Notes under the pieces: model-generated
Databases searched by the model: none
The model's input: only the letters and a program-made list of their open reading frames with translations
What the model was told of the DNA's origin: nothing
Assembly: GCF_019929225.1 (NCBI RefSeq)
Contig: NZ_JAHZPA010000001.1
Location: 328,805-392,804, forward strand
Reading direction: 5' to 3'
Source: Streptococcus sanguinis
GTDB lineage: Bacteria > Bacillota > Bacilli > Lactobacillales > Streptococcaceae
DNA: 64,000 nucleotides
Position numbers and translations under genes: made by a program
In this document: positions 33,911-43,131 of the stretch, piece by piece
Layout of the letters: the number at the start of each line of letters is the position of its first letter
Position numbering within the stretch: position 1 is the stretch's first letter

Positions 33911-34495
33911 ATGAGACAAGCTGAAATCAAGCGTAAAACACAGGAGACCGATATTGAACTGGCTGTCAATCTTGACCAACAGGAGCCGGTAGCTATCAAG
34001 ACCGGTGTCGGATTCTTTGACCATATGCTGACCCTTTTTGCCCGCCACAGTCGGATTTCTCTGACGGTCAAGGCTGAAGGCGACCTATGGGTGGACAGCC
34101 ACCATACGGTTGAGGATGTGGGCATCGTATTAGGACAGACTCTGCGTCAGGCTTTGGGAGACAAGGCAGGTATCAACCGCTACGGCACTAGCTTTGTGCC
34201 TATGGATGAAACGCTGGGTATGGCTAGTTTGGACTTATCCGGTCGCTCCTATCTGGTTTTTGAGGCTGATTTTGACAATCCCAAGCTTGGGAACTTTGAC
34301 ACCGAGCTGGTAGAGGAATTTTTCCAAGCCCTAGCCTTTAATCTGCAGATGAATCTGCACCTGAAAATCCTTCATGGCAAGAACAGTCACCACAAGGCAG
34401 AAAGCCTCTTTAAAGCGACTGGACGAGCTCTGCGGGAGGCTATTACGATAAATCCAGAGATTCATGGAGTCAACTCCACCAAGGGCTTGCTCTAG
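33911..34495 (+). CDS. hisB: Imidazoleglycerol-phosphate dehydratase
   Basis: HisB dehydrates imidazole glycerol phosphate to imidazole acetol phosphate using manganese. At 194 residues it has only the dehydratase domain; the histidinol phosphatase is a separate PHP enzyme at the end of the operon. The metal-binding motifs are [11 protein letters not shown] and [10 protein letters not shown], with [10 protein letters not shown] at the N terminus. It starts behind AAGGAG. Confidence 0.96.
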   Translation: MRQAEIKRKTQETDIELAVNLDQQEPVAIKTGVGFFDHMLTLFARHSRISLTVKAEGDLWVDSHHTVEDVGIVLGQTLRQALGDKAGINRYGTSFVPMDETLGMASLDLSGRSYLVFEADFDNPKLGNFDTELVEEFFQALAFNLQMNLHLKILHGKNSHHKAESLFKATGRALREAITINPEIHGVNSTKGLL

Positions 34496-34529
34496 CTTGT
34501 CCTTCTGAGTGAAAGGAGTTGATGTAGAG

Positions 34530-35153
34530 ATGATGATTGTAATTGATTATGACGCAGGAAATACTGCCAATGTCCTCCGTGCTCTGGCTCAGGTCGGAGT
34601 AGAAGCACGCCTGTCAGCTAATCCGCAGGAAATTTTGGACGCAGATGGTTTGATTTTACCAGGAGTCGGTGCTTTTCCTACTGCTATGCAGGAATTGGAA
34701 AGGCGAGGGTTGGTTTCAGTTATTCAACAGGCTGTGGCCGATGGCAAGCCTCTCTTGGGCATTTGCTTAGGCATGCAGCTCCTGCTGGAGTCTGGATTGG
34801 AGAATGGTCAAAGCTCTGGGCTGGGCTTGATTCCCGGTGTTTGCCGCCGGATTCCGGACCAGGCTGGTCTGCCTGTACCTCACATGGGCTGGAATGACTT
34901 AAAGATCCAGCAGTCGTCTGCTTTGACAGCTGGTCTTGATGGCCAGTCAGTCTATTTTGTCCACAGCTACTATACAGATGTTCCGGAGAAGTACTTGGAT
35001 GTGACGGCTGATTATGGGTTGCCTATCCCAGCCATGATTCACAGAGGATCAGTTTTTGGTTGTCAGTTTCACCCAGAAAAGTCTGGCGCTGTCGGCCTCG
35101 GTATCCTAGAGAAGTTTAAGGAGTATGTCTATGAAAATACTGCCCGCTATTGA
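34530..35153 (+). CDS. hisH: Imidazole glycerol phosphate synthase, glutaminase subunit
   Basis: HisH releases ammonia from glutamine for HisF. The 207-residue class I amidotransferase has the nucleophile C79 in [16 protein letters not shown] for the oxyanion, and the catalytic histidine and glutamate in QFHPEKS. The start at 34530 follows AAAGGAG by 11 bases; an in-frame GTG at 34509 overlaps that site and is rejected. Its end overlaps hisA by 23 bases. Confidence 0.94.
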   Translation: MMIVIDYDAGNTANVLRALAQVGVEARLSANPQEILDADGLILPGVGAFPTAMQELERRGLVSVIQQAVADGKPLLGICLGMQLLLESGLENGQSSGLGLIPGVCRRIPDQAGLPVPHMGWNDLKIQQSSALTAGLDGQSVYFVHSYYTDVPEKYLDVTADYGLPIPAMIHRGSVFGCQFHPEKSGAVGLGILEKFKEYVYENTARY

Positions 35154-35853
35154 TATCAAAGACGGTCAGGCCGTCCGCCTTTTAAAAGGGGATTTTAGTC
35201 AGAAGACGGTAGTAAATCCCGATGTTTTGGAGCAAGCTCGAGTTTTCAAAGAAGCCGGGGTTACCATGATTCATGTGGTTGACTTGGACGGAGCCTTAGA
35301 AGGTCGGGCGGCCAATCGAGATCTGATTGCCCAGATTAAAGCGGAGACTGGCCTAGCCATCCAAGTAGGGGGCGGCATTCGCAGTCTGGAGCAGATTGAA
35401 GATTACCTGGCAGTTGGAATTGACCGTGTCATTATTGGCTCTATGGCTGTTAAGAATCCTGAATTTGTTGAGGCTGCGCTGGAGCGCTTTGGCAGCAGCA
35501 AAATCGTGATTGGCATTGATGCGAAAGAGGGGCTGGTTGCGACTGAGGGCTGGCTGGAAACCAGCAGTCAGGACTATATAAGTCTGGCCTTAGCCATGGA
35601 AAAGATCGGTGTCCGTCTCTTCGTCTATACGGATGTGGACCGAGACGGGACTCTGACTGGCCCCAATATCCAGCATTATCAAAAATTGCTGGCAGCGCTC
35701 AAGCATGCTCAAGTCATTGCCTCAGGTGGTATTCAGTCAGCGGATGACTTAGAAGAGCTGAAAAAACTGGGCTTGGCTGGTGCCATTGTGGGCAAGGCCT
35801 ATTACAGTGGACGAATTAGCCTAGAGCAGATCAAGGAAGCAGAAAGGGGCTAG
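35131..35853 (+). CDS. hisA: ProFAR isomerase
   Basis: HisA isomerises the aminoaldose ProFAR to the aminoketose PRFAR. The 240-residue beta-alpha barrel begins [17 protein letters not shown] with catalytic D8, and has the second catalytic aspartate in [10 protein letters not shown]. Phosphate-binding motifs are VGGGIR and ASGGI. ATG 35131 is chosen over 35125 because AAGGAG ends at 35123. It lies inside the last codons of hisH, so translation is coupled. Confidence 0.95.
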   Translation: MKILPAIDIKDGQAVRLLKGDFSQKTVVNPDVLEQARVFKEAGVTMIHVVDLDGALEGRAANRDLIAQIKAETGLAIQVGGGIRSLEQIEDYLAVGIDRVIIGSMAVKNPEFVEAALERFGSSKIVIGIDAKEGLVATEGWLETSSQDYISLALAMEKIGVRLFVYTDVDRDGTLTGPNIQHYQKLLAALKHAQVIASGGIQSADDLEELKKLGLAGAIVGKAYYSGRISLEQIKEAERG

Positions 35854-35855
35854 CC

Positions 35856-36614
35856 ATGCTGAAAAAACGAATCATTCCCTGTCTGGATGTCAAGGACGGC
35901 CGGGTGGTTAAGGGTATCAACTTTGTTAATCTGACTGATGTGGGCGATCCAGTCGATGCGGCCAAGGCTTACTATGAAGCTGGCTGCGATGAGTTGGTCT
36001 TTCTGGACATCACCGCCACCCATGAGGAGCGGGACACGACGGTCGAGATGGTCCGGCGCGTGGCGGAGCAGGTTTTCATTCCCTTTACCGTCGGGGGCGG
36101 CATTCGCACGGTTGAGGACATGAAGCGGATGCTGCAGGCTGGTGCGGATAAGGTTGCAGTTAATTCCTCAGCACTGGCAAATCCTCAGCTTTTGGCTGAT
36201 TGCGCTGAAAAATTCGGCAGCCAATGCGTGGTGCTGGCCGTGGATGCTAAGAAAGAAGCGGATGGCAGCTGGCATGTCTATCTGGCTGGCGGCCGAAAGG
36301 ACAGCGGTCGCGACCTGTTAGACTGGGTTCAAGAAGCTGTCAGTCTTGGAGCGGGGGAAATTCTTTTGACCAGTATGGACAAGGACGGGACCAAGTCTGG
36401 TTTTGACTTGCCAATGTTGGAAGCCGTCTCTCAAGTGGTTTCCGTTCCTATCATCGCCTCTGGTGGTGCTGGCAGTAGCCAGCATATCCTAGAAGTTTTT
36501 GAAAAGACTGCAGCGACAGGTGCTTTGGCAGCTTCAATTTTCCATTATGGTCAGGTCTCCATCTCAGAGACCAAAAAAGCCATGCAGGAAGCTGGATTGG
36601 AGGTGCGCATCTGA
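35856..36614 (+). CDS. hisF: Imidazole glycerol phosphate synthase, cyclase subunit
   Basis: HisF uses ammonia from HisH to turn PRFAR into imidazole glycerol phosphate and AICAR. The 252-residue barrel has catalytic D11 in [15 protein letters not shown] and the second aspartate in [16 protein letters not shown] and ASGGAG bind phosphate. It is a paralogue of hisA immediately upstream, and its stop shares one base with the hisI start. Confidence 0.96.
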   Translation: MLKKRIIPCLDVKDGRVVKGINFVNLTDVGDPVDAAKAYYEAGCDELVFLDITATHEERDTTVEMVRRVAEQVFIPFTVGGGIRTVEDMKRMLQAGADKVAVNSSALANPQLLADCAEKFGSQCVVLAVDAKKEADGSWHVYLAGGRKDSGRDLLDWVQEAVSLGAGEILLTSMDKDGTKSGFDLPMLEAVSQVVSVPIIASGGAGSSQHILEVFEKTAATGALAASIFHYGQVSISETKKAMQEAGLEVRI

Positions 36615-36958
36615 TGACAGAAGTGAAGTTAGATTTTCAAAAGCAAGGCGGTCTTATACCTGCCATTATCCTAGACCACACCAGCAAAGAAGTCCTCATG
36701 CTGGCCTATCTCAATGAAGAAGCCTACCATCTGACTCGCACCAGCGGTCAGATGTGGTACTGGAGCCGGTCACGTCAGGAGCTTTGGCATAAGGGAGCCA
36801 CCAGCGGCCACTACCAGACTGTCAAAAAAATCACAGCTGACTGCGACCTAGATACCCTGCTGATCGAGGTAGATCAGCTGGGAGCTGCCTGCCATACTGG
36901 TGCTAAATCCTGCTTTTTTCATACAATCTGGGACGAAAAAGACGGCAAAACTGACTAA
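36614..36958 (+). CDS. hisI: Phosphoribosyl-AMP cyclohydrolase
   Basis: HisI opens the purine ring of phosphoribosyl-AMP. The 114-residue protein is the cyclohydrolase alone, not a HisIE fusion. Metal ligands are in DCDLDTLL and the zinc cysteine motif ends in [26 protein letters not shown] is the classic family segment. The ATG overlaps the hisF stop (ATGA type), so the two are coupled. The next his gene starts 126 bases further on. Confidence 0.95.
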   Translation: MTEVKLDFQKQGGLIPAIILDHTSKEVLMLAYLNEEAYHLTRTSGQMWYWSRSRQELWHKGATSGHYQTVKKITADCDLDTLLIEVDQLGAACHTGAKSCFFHTIWDEKDGKTD

Positions 36959-37032
36959 AAGCTCCCTTACTTTAGTACTTGGTTAATGCAAGAATAAAAC
37001 TAAGAACTAAGCATCAAGACACCGGCCTACCA

Positions 37033-37061
37033 TTGGAAAGAATTGCTTTTTATAGTAAAAT
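37033..37061 (+). promoter_or_regulatory. Internal promoter before hisE
   Basis: TTGGAA (37033-37038) and TAAAAT (37056-37061) are 17 bases apart, inside the only long gap of the his operon. It could give hisE and the phosphatase a T-box-independent basal supply. Confidence 0.55.
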
Positions 37062-37084
37062 AAGGACAGTAACAAGGAGATACT

Positions 37085-37399
37085 ATGCTAGAAACCCTCT
37101 ATCAAGAAGCCCTCAAACGCAAAAAAGAGCCCAAGGAAGGCTCCTATACCAGCTATCTCTATGACAAGGGGCTGGACAAGATTCTCAAAAAAGTCGGTGA
37201 AGAAGCGACTGAAGTAGTCATTGCGGCCAAAAACGCTGATAAGGACGAGATGGCCAATGAGACAGCTGATCTGCTCTACCATCTGGCGGTCGCTCTCGTT
37301 GAGACTGGTGTCAGTCTGAAAGAGGTAGAGGCCGTCCTCCAGGCCCGTCAGGGCAAGCAGAGCCGGATTCACGACCGACCTGAAATTAACCATTATTAA
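37085..37399 (+). CDS. hisE: Phosphoribosyl-ATP pyrophosphatase
   Basis: HisE removes pyrophosphate from phosphoribosyl-ATP, the second step of the pathway. The 104-residue helical protein has KKVGEEATEVVIAAKN and ETADLLYHLAVALVE, the MazG-like metal-binding motifs. It is separate from hisI. Start ATG follows AAGGAG by 6 bases. Confidence 0.95.
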   Translation: MLETLYQEALKRKKEPKEGSYTSYLYDKGLDKILKKVGEEATEVVIAAKNADKDEMANETADLLYHLAVALVETGVSLKEVEAVLQARQGKQSRIHDRPEINHY

Positions 37400-37432
37400 A
37401 CGGATATAAGATTTACAGAAAGGCGGTCCAGC

Positions 37433-38182
37433 ATGCGCGACAACCATCTTCATACCTATTTTTCCTATGATTCTGAGGCGGATTTCTGTGACTATCTGGA
37501 CCATTATGAGGGCGAGATTGTCACTACTGAGCACTATGATTTGTCCAATCCCTACCCCTACGAAGCTGCCTCGCCCCATGATGATGTACCTGACTATACG
37601 GCCTATTCAGCAAAAATAGCAGAGCTGAACCAGCAATATGGCAACCGCATCAAAAAGGGCATTGAAATTGGCTATTACGCTCCGCGTAAGGATGATATCC
37701 TAGCTTTCCTAGCGGACAAGGATTATGACCTCAAGCTCCTGTCTGTCCACCACAATGGCAGTTTTGACTATCTGGAAGAGCCAGTCCTGCAGCTGGATAA
37801 GATGGAGCTGATTCCCCGATACCTGAGAGAGTTAGAAGAGGCTATCGAGGCTGTGCCAGCAGATGTACTAGCTCACTTTGACTATGGTTTCCGAAAATTT
37901 GCGCTTACCGCAGAGGAGTTAAAAACTTTTGAACCAGAGCTGCGACATCTTTTTCAAAAGATGATTGACCACGATCTGGCCTTTGAGCTCAACTGCAAGT
38001 CCATGTATCTATATGGACACGAGGAACTCTATATCTACGCTCTCTCTCTAGTTAAGGAGCTGGGCGGCCAGCGCTTTTCAGTGGGATCAGACGGCCACAA
38101 GCTGGAGCATTTCCGCTTGCAATTTGACCGAGTTGCCAAAATCTTAGCTGAGGCTGGCATAGGCGAGGAGCAGTTGATCTAG
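37433..38182 (+). CDS. hisK: Histidinol-phosphatase, PHP family
   Basis: This enzyme dephosphorylates histidinol phosphate, the step not supplied by the short HisB. The 249-residue PHP-fold protein has metal-binding histidines in DNHLHTYFSYDSEAD, TTEHYD, LSVHHNGSFDY, LAHFDYGFRKF and GSDGHKLEHF. It begins at ATG after AAAGGCGG, 33 bases downstream of hisE. With it the operon covers every step from PRPP to histidine. Confidence 0.92.
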   Translation: MRDNHLHTYFSYDSEADFCDYLDHYEGEIVTTEHYDLSNPYPYEAASPHDDVPDYTAYSAKIAELNQQYGNRIKKGIEIGYYAPRKDDILAFLADKDYDLKLLSVHHNGSFDYLEEPVLQLDKMELIPRYLRELEEAIEAVPADVLAHFDYGFRKFALTAEELKTFEPELRHLFQKMIDHDLAFELNCKSMYLYGHEELYIYALSLVKELGGQRFSVGSDGHKLEHFRLQFDRVAKILAEAGIGEEQLI

Positions 38183-38193
38183 AAGGAGAAATC

Positions 38194-38664
38194 ATGACTG
38201 AGATTAGGCCCTTAAAACAAGAGGAAATCCCGCTCTTAGAGGAATTTCTTTACCAAGCTATTTTTATCCCCCCAGGTCTAGAGCCGCTGCCCAGAAGTAT
38301 CTTGAAGGAGCCAGAACTAGAGATGTATATCAAGGACTTTGGCAAGTAGCCAGATGATTGGGCTTTAGTAGCAGAAGTGGACGACCGGTTGGTCGGAGCC
38401 GTTTGGATTCGCATCATGAAAGATTACGGCTATTTTGACGACCAGACACCCTCTCTATCCATTTCATTCCTGCCTGACTTCAGAGGGCAAGGACTAGGCC
38501 AGCAGTTGATGACGGCCATGCTGGACTTGCTCAAGGCCAAAGACTACCCAAGTGTCTCCCTCTCCGTTTCCAGAGACAATCCCTCCGTTCGCTTTTATCA
38601 AAGACTGGGCTTTGTCACGGTTGAAGAGAGGGAAGATGATTATTTGATGCTGTGCCTATTGTAA
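38194..38664 (+). pseudogene. GNAT acetyltransferase broken by an amber codon
   Basis: A good AAGGAG (38183-38188) and ATG at 38194 open a frame reading MTEIRPLKQEEIPLLEEFLY. It runs 51 codons to a TAG at 38347-38349, then continues in the same frame as PDDWALVAEVDDRLVGAVW to 38664. The second part has the acetyl-CoA loop RGQGLGQQLM and YQRLGF, typical of GNAT. A single base change (for example CAG to TAG) explains it. The downstream half could be restarted from GTG at 38377 but would lack the N-terminal strands. Confidence 0.85.
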
Positions 38665-38680
38665 TAAGAAAAGAAAACTC

Positions 38681-39607
38681 ATGAAACTAGAACGATTAAT
38701 CTATATTCTACTAGCCCTTTTGAATAAGAGACAGATAACAGCTAAAGAAATTGCTGAACGTTTTGAAATATCTACTCGTACCGTATATCGAGATATGGAT
38801 ACGCTCAGCTTAGCTGGAATCCCTATCTACTCTGAGCGTGGAGATAAGGGCGGCTTTTATATACCAGATGACTACAAGATGGACAGCAGCTTTTTCACAG
38901 AAGAAGAAAAGCAGTTTATCATCAATATGAGCCAAAATGTCGGCAAAATCGTTGGTCGTCCAAGTTTTGGCAGCCTTGAGCATAAGTTTGCTTCTCAAGA
39001 GTCGACCGATAAGGTTAACCCTTTTTACTTCGATCTTACTTCCTGGTCTCTCAATACAAATTATTTACTTGAAATTGAGCAGGCTATACAAACTGGGAAG
39101 AAAGTTTCCTTTTCTTATTTTTCTAAAAAACAAGAACGAAGCCGGCGAACGATTCTTCCTTATCGTCTGATTTTTAAACTGAATGCCTGGTATGTTATCG
39201 GCTACTGTTTAGAAAAGTTAGATTTTCGTTTTTTCAAACTTAGCAGGATTCGTGATTTGCAACAAGTAGAAGAGGGTATCGAAGCTGGAGATTACCCGCT
39301 TTTATCTCAAGAAAAGCTAGATCTTTTTCTAAATCCGTCTAAAGATAAAGTTGAGGGCAATAAAGAAGAAGTAGAGCTAATTTTTGAAAAATCTGCGCTT
39401 CCAAAGATTTATGATTATTTCACAGAAGAAGAAATCACTGTTGAGCAAACCAGAATAAAGGTCCATGCTTTCAGAGCATTGACACCGGCCTTTTTCGAAT
39501 TGATTTTAAGTTTTGCTCATCAAGTAAAAGTCATATCGCCAAAAAAACTGCAGGGAAAATTAATTCATACTCTTCAAAAAAATCTTCAGCAATATGACAG
39601 ACTGTAG
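38681..39607 (+). CDS. HTH and WYL domain transcriptional regulator
   Basis: The 308-residue protein has an N-terminal winged helix (about 1-57; KEIAERFEISTRTVYRDMDTL) and a WYL domain (about 135-220) with RTILPYRLIFKLNAWYVIGY. WYL proteins often sense ligands or nucleic acid and control nearby or stress genes. The target is unknown. It follows the broken GNAT gene by 16 bases and ends inside a strong terminator, so the pair may have formed one small unit. Confidence 0.85.
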   Translation: MKLERLIYILLALLNKRQITAKEIAERFEISTRTVYRDMDTLSLAGIPIYSERGDKGGFYIPDDYKMDSSFFTEEEKQFIINMSQNVGKIVGRPSFGSLEHKFASQESTDKVNPFYFDLTSWSLNTNYLLEIEQAIQTGKKVSFSYFSKKQERSRRTILPYRLIFKLNAWYVIGYCLEKLDFRFFKLSRIRDLQQVEEGIEAGDYPLLSQEKLDLFLNPSKDKVEGNKEEVELIFEKSALPKIYDYFTEEEITVEQTRIKVHAFRALTPAFFELILSFAHQVKVISPKKLQGKLIHTLQKNLQQYDRL

Positions 39608-39621
39608 TCATATTGCTTTTT
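39588..39621 (+). terminator. Terminator overlapping the end of the WYL gene
   Basis: AGCAATATGAC (39588-39598) and GTCATATTGCT (39607-39617) form a perfect 11-bp stem, followed by TTTT. The left arm lies in the last codons of the WYL regulator. Confidence 0.85.
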
Positions 39622-39690
39622 GTATAATCTTAAATGGCTTGAAAATCTCATTGTTTGAGTGCTTGCCTAAATTATTTTTGGAGGTTCCAA

Positions 39691-40056
39691 ATGGATACAA
39701 GAAGATTAGCAGAAAGCTATTTTACCGCTGTCAACAAAGGTGGCTGGGAGGATTTCGTAGCTGAAAACTTTAATTATGGAATGTGCGACAGTCAGGAGAT
39801 CAGGCAAGGGCGTGGTGTTTATCTGCAAGGTGCAGGTCAATTCTATGCTTTAAGTCAGCATCTTGAAGTGAAGAAGTTATTGGTAGAGGGACGAGAAATA
39901 GCGGCTTTAAATCGCTATCGCCTGCAGTCGCCACAAGGAAATCAACTAGAGTTGGATGTAGCGGAATTTTTAAAATTTGATGAATCAGACAAATTGATTG
40001 TATCTACTATTTACTTTGATACTCATCGTTTCCAAGAGTTTATGCAAGGGAAATAG
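39691..40056 (+). CDS. SnoaL/NTF2-like small protein
   Basis: The 121-residue protein starts MDTRRLAESYFTAVNKGGWE and has the alternating helix and strand pattern of the NTF2-like fold, a common pocket-forming domain with no fixed activity. The start at 39691 follows TTGGAGG and is preferred over the ATG at 39655. Specific function is unknown. Single gene between two terminators. Confidence 0.6.
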   Translation: MDTRRLAESYFTAVNKGGWEDFVAENFNYGMCDSQEIRQGRGVYLQGAGQFYALSQHLEVKKLLVEGREIAALNRYRLQSPQGNQLELDVAEFLKFDESDKLIVSTIYFDTHRFQEFMQGK

Positions 40057-40064
40057 GCATGTAG

Positions 40065-40089
40065 AAAAGTCACCGAGGGTGGCTTTTTT
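40065..40089 (+). terminator. Terminator after the NTF2-like gene
   Basis: AAAAGTCACC (40065-40074) pairs with GGTGGCTTTT (40078-40087), with one wobble and a GAG loop, followed by more T. Confidence 0.8.
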
Positions 40090-40251
40090 CAGTAACCAAT
40101 AACTTCTACAATGCTTTATCGTATTATTTGTAAGTTTTCTTGCCAAGTGGTAAAATAAAGCCGAAATAAAATATGTTCTCCTAGAACAATCTAATCGATT
40201 AGCAATAATTAATTTGACTTTTCTTCGTAGTCATATAAAGGAGTTGATTTT

Positions 40252-40650
40252 ATGACTAATACTAGGCGAGCAGTGCTAGCACTGAGCTTGGGTGTTTTGT
40301 TATTGCTAGCAGTGGGAATTCTACTGCAGGTTCATTTTTGGAGAATGATCATTTTGCTAGGTCTATTCTTTTTTGCGGAAGTATTTATCATCTGGTACTC
40401 AGGAAGTAAGTCTAAGTCGCAGATTAATGGCAGGCAAAGCCTTGAACTTTTCTGGCTTTATATCAAACGCTTGAAAATCTTTTATGTCACAATTGTGTGT
40501 CTCGCAATTCCTTTCGTTTCTCTGTCTTCCAATCCTGCTTTCGATTTGTTTTTTGTGCTTGAGTTGTTAGTATTCTTGCTCTTAAGCAATTATATCTTTA
40601 GCTCTCATGGTATTCAACCGCCCAAGAAAGAGAAGGCTTTTAAAGTCTAA
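40252..40650 (+). CDS. Unknown small membrane protein
   Basis: The 132-residue protein has four hydrophobic segments (about 8-28, 30-46, 78-95 and 100-118) and a basic C terminus ending PPKKEKAFKV. It begins at ATG after AAAGGAG. I do not recognise a family. It is followed by a terminator shared with the oppositely oriented DUF3042 gene. Confidence 0.65.
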   Translation: MTNTRRAVLALSLGVLLLLAVGILLQVHFWRMIILLGLFFFAEVFIIWYSGSKSKSQINGRQSLELFWLYIKRLKIFYVTIVCLAIPFVSLSSNPAFDLFFVLELLVFLLLSNYIFSSHGIQPPKKEKAFKV

Positions 40651-40679
40651 TAGCTTTGATTACTGTTTTTTCAAAAAAT

Positions 40680-40707
40680 AAAAAGCCTGGATTTTTCCAG
40701 GCTTTTT
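40680..40707. terminator. Bidirectional terminator
   Basis: AAAAAGCCTGG (40680-40690) and CCAGGCTTTTT (40697-40707) form a perfect 11-bp stem with A and T tails on both sides. It can end transcription of the membrane protein gene from the left and of the DUF3042 gene from the right. Confidence 0.9.
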
Positions 40708-40723
40708 AGTGAAATGTGCAGGC

Positions 40724-40894
40724 TTAGTGCGCTACACGTTTGCGAGCTGCTTTTTTACGGTTTTCTTCGATGAAAGCCGCTTTTTGTTCTTCAGGTTCGA
40801 TGACTTTTTTCTTGACTGCATATACTGCGCCTGCCACGGCAGCAACAGTAGCTGCAACTCCTGTAAGAACGCCTTTTCCAAATCCTTTAGCCAT
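40724..40894 (-). CDS. DUF3042 family small protein
   Basis: On the minus strand a 56-residue protein starts MAKGFGKGVLTGVAATVAAV and ends in ENRKKAARKRVAH. It has one membrane-like segment (about 8-27) and a basic tail, as in the DUF3042 family of Gram-positive bacteria. AAGGAG precedes the ATG. It is the only clear minus-strand gene of the window, convergent with the gene on the left and divergent from miaA. Function unknown. Confidence 0.88.
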   Translation of the reverse strand: MAKGFGKGVLTGVAATVAAVAGAVYAVKKKVIEPEEQKAAFIEENRKKAARKRVAH

Positions 40895-40927
40895 GTGATT
40901 TCTCCTTTTCTGAACTTTTATTATTTA

Positions 40928-40936
40928 TGTTATAAT
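40928..40936 (+). promoter_or_regulatory. Extended -10 promoter of miaA
   Basis: TG, one base and TATAAT (40928-40936) form a perfect extended -10; the -35 region is weak (TTCTGA). It lies 41 bases before the miaA start. Confidence 0.6.
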
Positions 40937-40956
40937 TAATAGTAACGAAAAATCAA
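40929..40956 (-). promoter_or_regulatory. Promoter of the DUF3042 gene
   Basis: On the minus strand TTGATT (complement of 40951-40956) and TATAAC (complement of 40929-40934) are 16 bases apart. Its -10 box overlaps the -10 box of the miaA promoter on the other strand. Confidence 0.5.
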
Positions 40957-40976
40957 AATTTTTTCAAGGAAAAAAG

Positions 40977-41861
40977 ATGAAAACCAAGATAATTGTGATA
41001 GTGGGGCCTACGGCGGTCGGAAAAACAGATCTGAGTATCGAGGTAGCCAAGCGCTTCAATGGCCAAATCATCAGCGGTGACAGTCAGCAGGTCTATCGTG
41101 GCTTGGATATTGGCACGGCCAAGATTCGTCCGGAGGAGCAGGAGGGCATTCCCCATCATCTGCTGAATGTGCGGGAGGTCGGAGAGAGCTACTCTGCCTA
41201 TGATTTTGTGACTGAGGCAGCTCAGGCTATTCGTGAGATTGCGGCTCAAAATCAGCTTCCCATAATTTGCGGTGGCACAGGGCTCTATATCCAGAGCTTG
41301 CTTGAGGGCTATCATCTGGGCGGCTCCGTTCCTCACGAGGAGATTCTGGCCTATCGGGCGCAGCTGGACAGTTGGTCAGATGAGGATTTGTTTGAAAAAA
41401 TAGCAGAGCTGGGTATCGAGATTCCACAGATAAATAGACGCAGGGCTATGAGAGCGCTGGAGATTGCTCATCTGGGCGGATTGCTAGAAAACAGTCAGCC
41501 TGATTATGAAGCCCTGCTGATTTGCCTCGATGATGAGCGGGATCGGCTTTATGAGCGAATCAATCGGCGGGTTGATCTGATGATAGAAGCCGGACTTTTA
41601 GAAGAAGCTCGCTGGCTGTTTGAGAAAGCTCCGACCAGTCAAGCCAGCAAGGGTATTGGCTACAAGGAACTTTTCCCCTACTTTGAAGGTCAGATGAGCC
41701 TGGAAGAGGCGGTGGACAAGCTCAAGCAGAATACCCGTCGTTTCGCCAAGCGCCAGCTGACTTGGTTTCGCAACCGGATGTCCGTGACTTTTTATCAGGT
41801 GGGAAATCCAGACTATAAGAATCAGGTCATGGAAGACATCAAGAATTTTCTGGACAAGTAG
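40977..41861 (+). CDS. miaA: tRNA dimethylallyltransferase
   Basis: MiaA adds a dimethylallyl group to A37 of tRNAs that read codons starting with U. The 294-residue protein has the P-loop [13 protein letters not shown] at 7-19, [17 protein letters not shown], and the [13 protein letters not shown] motif; the C-terminal [15 protein letters not shown] binds tRNA. It starts a run of translation- and DNA-related genes on the + strand and is followed 31 bases later by hflX. Confidence 0.97.
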   Translation: MKTKIIVIVGPTAVGKTDLSIEVAKRFNGQIISGDSQQVYRGLDIGTAKIRPEEQEGIPHHLLNVREVGESYSAYDFVTEAAQAIREIAAQNQLPIICGGTGLYIQSLLEGYHLGGSVPHEEILAYRAQLDSWSDEDLFEKIAELGIEIPQINRRRAMRALEIAHLGGLLENSQPDYEALLICLDDERDRLYERINRRVDLMIEAGLLEEARWLFEKAPTSQASKGIGYKELFPYFEGQMSLEEAVDKLKQNTRRFAKRQLTWFRNRMSVTFYQVGNPDYKNQVMEDIKNFLDK

Positions 41862-41892
41862 CTGGCTGACCAAGTCTTAGTAAGGATATGAG

Positions 41893-43131
41893 ATGATAGA
41901 AACAGAGAAAAAAACAGAGCGTGTCTTTTTGGTCGGTGTGGAACTAGCAGATACGGAGAATTTTGACCTATCTATGGAGGAGCTGCAAAGTCTGGCTAAG
42001 ACTGCAGGGGCTGAGGTAGTCGGCTCCTATAGTCAGAAGCGGGAAAAGTATGACAGCAAGACCTTTGTCGGTTCTGGTAAGTTAGAAGAAATCCGACAGA
42101 TGGTTGATGCCGAAGAGATTTCGACCGTCATTGTCAATAACCGTCTGACACCTCGCCAAAATGTCAATCTGGAGGAAAGCTTGGGGGTTAAGGTCATTGA
42201 CCGTATGCAGCTGATTTTGGATATTTTTGCCATGAGGGCTAGGAGTCATGAGGGCAAGCTGCAGGTGCATCTGGCCCAGCTCAAGTACCTGCTGCCTCGC
42301 TTGGTTGGTCAGGGAATTATGCTCAGCCGTCAGGCAGGTGGCATCGGCTCCCGCGGGCCTGGTGAAAGCCAGCTGGAGCTCAATCGACGCAGTGTCCGCA
42401 ATCAGATTCATGATATTGAGCGCCAGCTCAAGGCGGTCGAGAAAAATCGGGCTACTGTTCGTGAAAAACGGCTGGAATCCAGTATTTTCAAAATCGGTCT
42501 CATCGGCTACACCAATGCGGGAAAGTCTACGATCATGAACTGCTTGACCAGCAAGAGCCAGTATGAGGCCGACGAACTCTTTGCGACGCTAGACGCTACG
42601 ACCAAGAACATCAACCTCAGTGGCCAGCTCAATGTCACTCTGACAGACACAGTTGGCTTCATTCAGGATTTGCCGACAGAGCTGGTATCCAGCTTTAAAT
42701 CCACACTAGAAGAGAGTAAAAATGTCGATTTGCTGGTCCATGTTATTGACGCCAGCGACCCTCATCATGAGGAGCATGAAAAGACCGTACTCGACATCAT
42801 GAAAGAGCTGGACATGCTGGATATTCCCCGGCTGACTCTCTATAACAAAGCAGACAAGGCGGAGTATTTCACTCCGACCCTGACTCCTTATTCTTTAATT
42901 TCGGCTAAGGCGGACAATAGCAGAGCTATTTTGCAGCAAGTCCTACTGGAGCGGATGAAAGAGATTTTCCTGCCTTTTACCATCAAAGTAGCGCCGGCTA
43001 AAGCTTACAAGATTCATGATTTAGAGAAAGTCGCGATTATGGGAAATCGAGAATACATAGACGATGTCGAAGTCATTTCAGGCTGGATTGCCGAGAAAAA
43101 CAAATGGAAACTGGAAGAATTTTATGACTGA
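41893..43131 (+). CDS. hflX: Ribosome-associated GTPase HflX
   Basis: HflX binds the 50S subunit and rescues stalled or hibernating ribosomes. The 412-residue protein has the N-terminal HflX domain (about 1-195, with GPGESQLELNRR). The GTPase domain has G1 GYTNAGKSTI near residue 207, G3 DTVGF, and G4 NKAD. It overlaps the following gene by 8 bases. Confidence 0.96.
   Translation: MIETEKKTERVFLVGVELADTENFDLSMEELQSLAKTAGAEVVGSYSQKREKYDSKTFVGSGKLEEIRQMVDAEEISTVIVNNRLTPRQNVNLEESLGVKVIDRMQLILDIFAMRARSHEGKLQVHLAQLKYLLPRLVGQGIMLSRQAGGIGSRGPGESQLELNRRSVRNQIHDIERQLKAVEKNRATVREKRLESSIFKIGLIGYTNAGKSTIMNCLTSKSQYEADELFATLDATTKNINLSGQLNVTLTDTVGFIQDLPTELVSSFKSTLEESKNVDLLVHVIDASDPHHEEHEKTVLDIMKELDMLDIPRLTLYNKADKAEYFTPTLTPYSLISAKADNSRAILQQVLLERMKEIFLPFTIKVAPAKAYKIHDLEKVAIMGNREYIDDVEVISGWIAEKNKWKLEEFYD

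Noticed and set aside
36979..37164. 61-codon frame across the hisI-hisE gap
   Set aside because: It overlaps the hisE promoter and start in another frame and resembles nothing.
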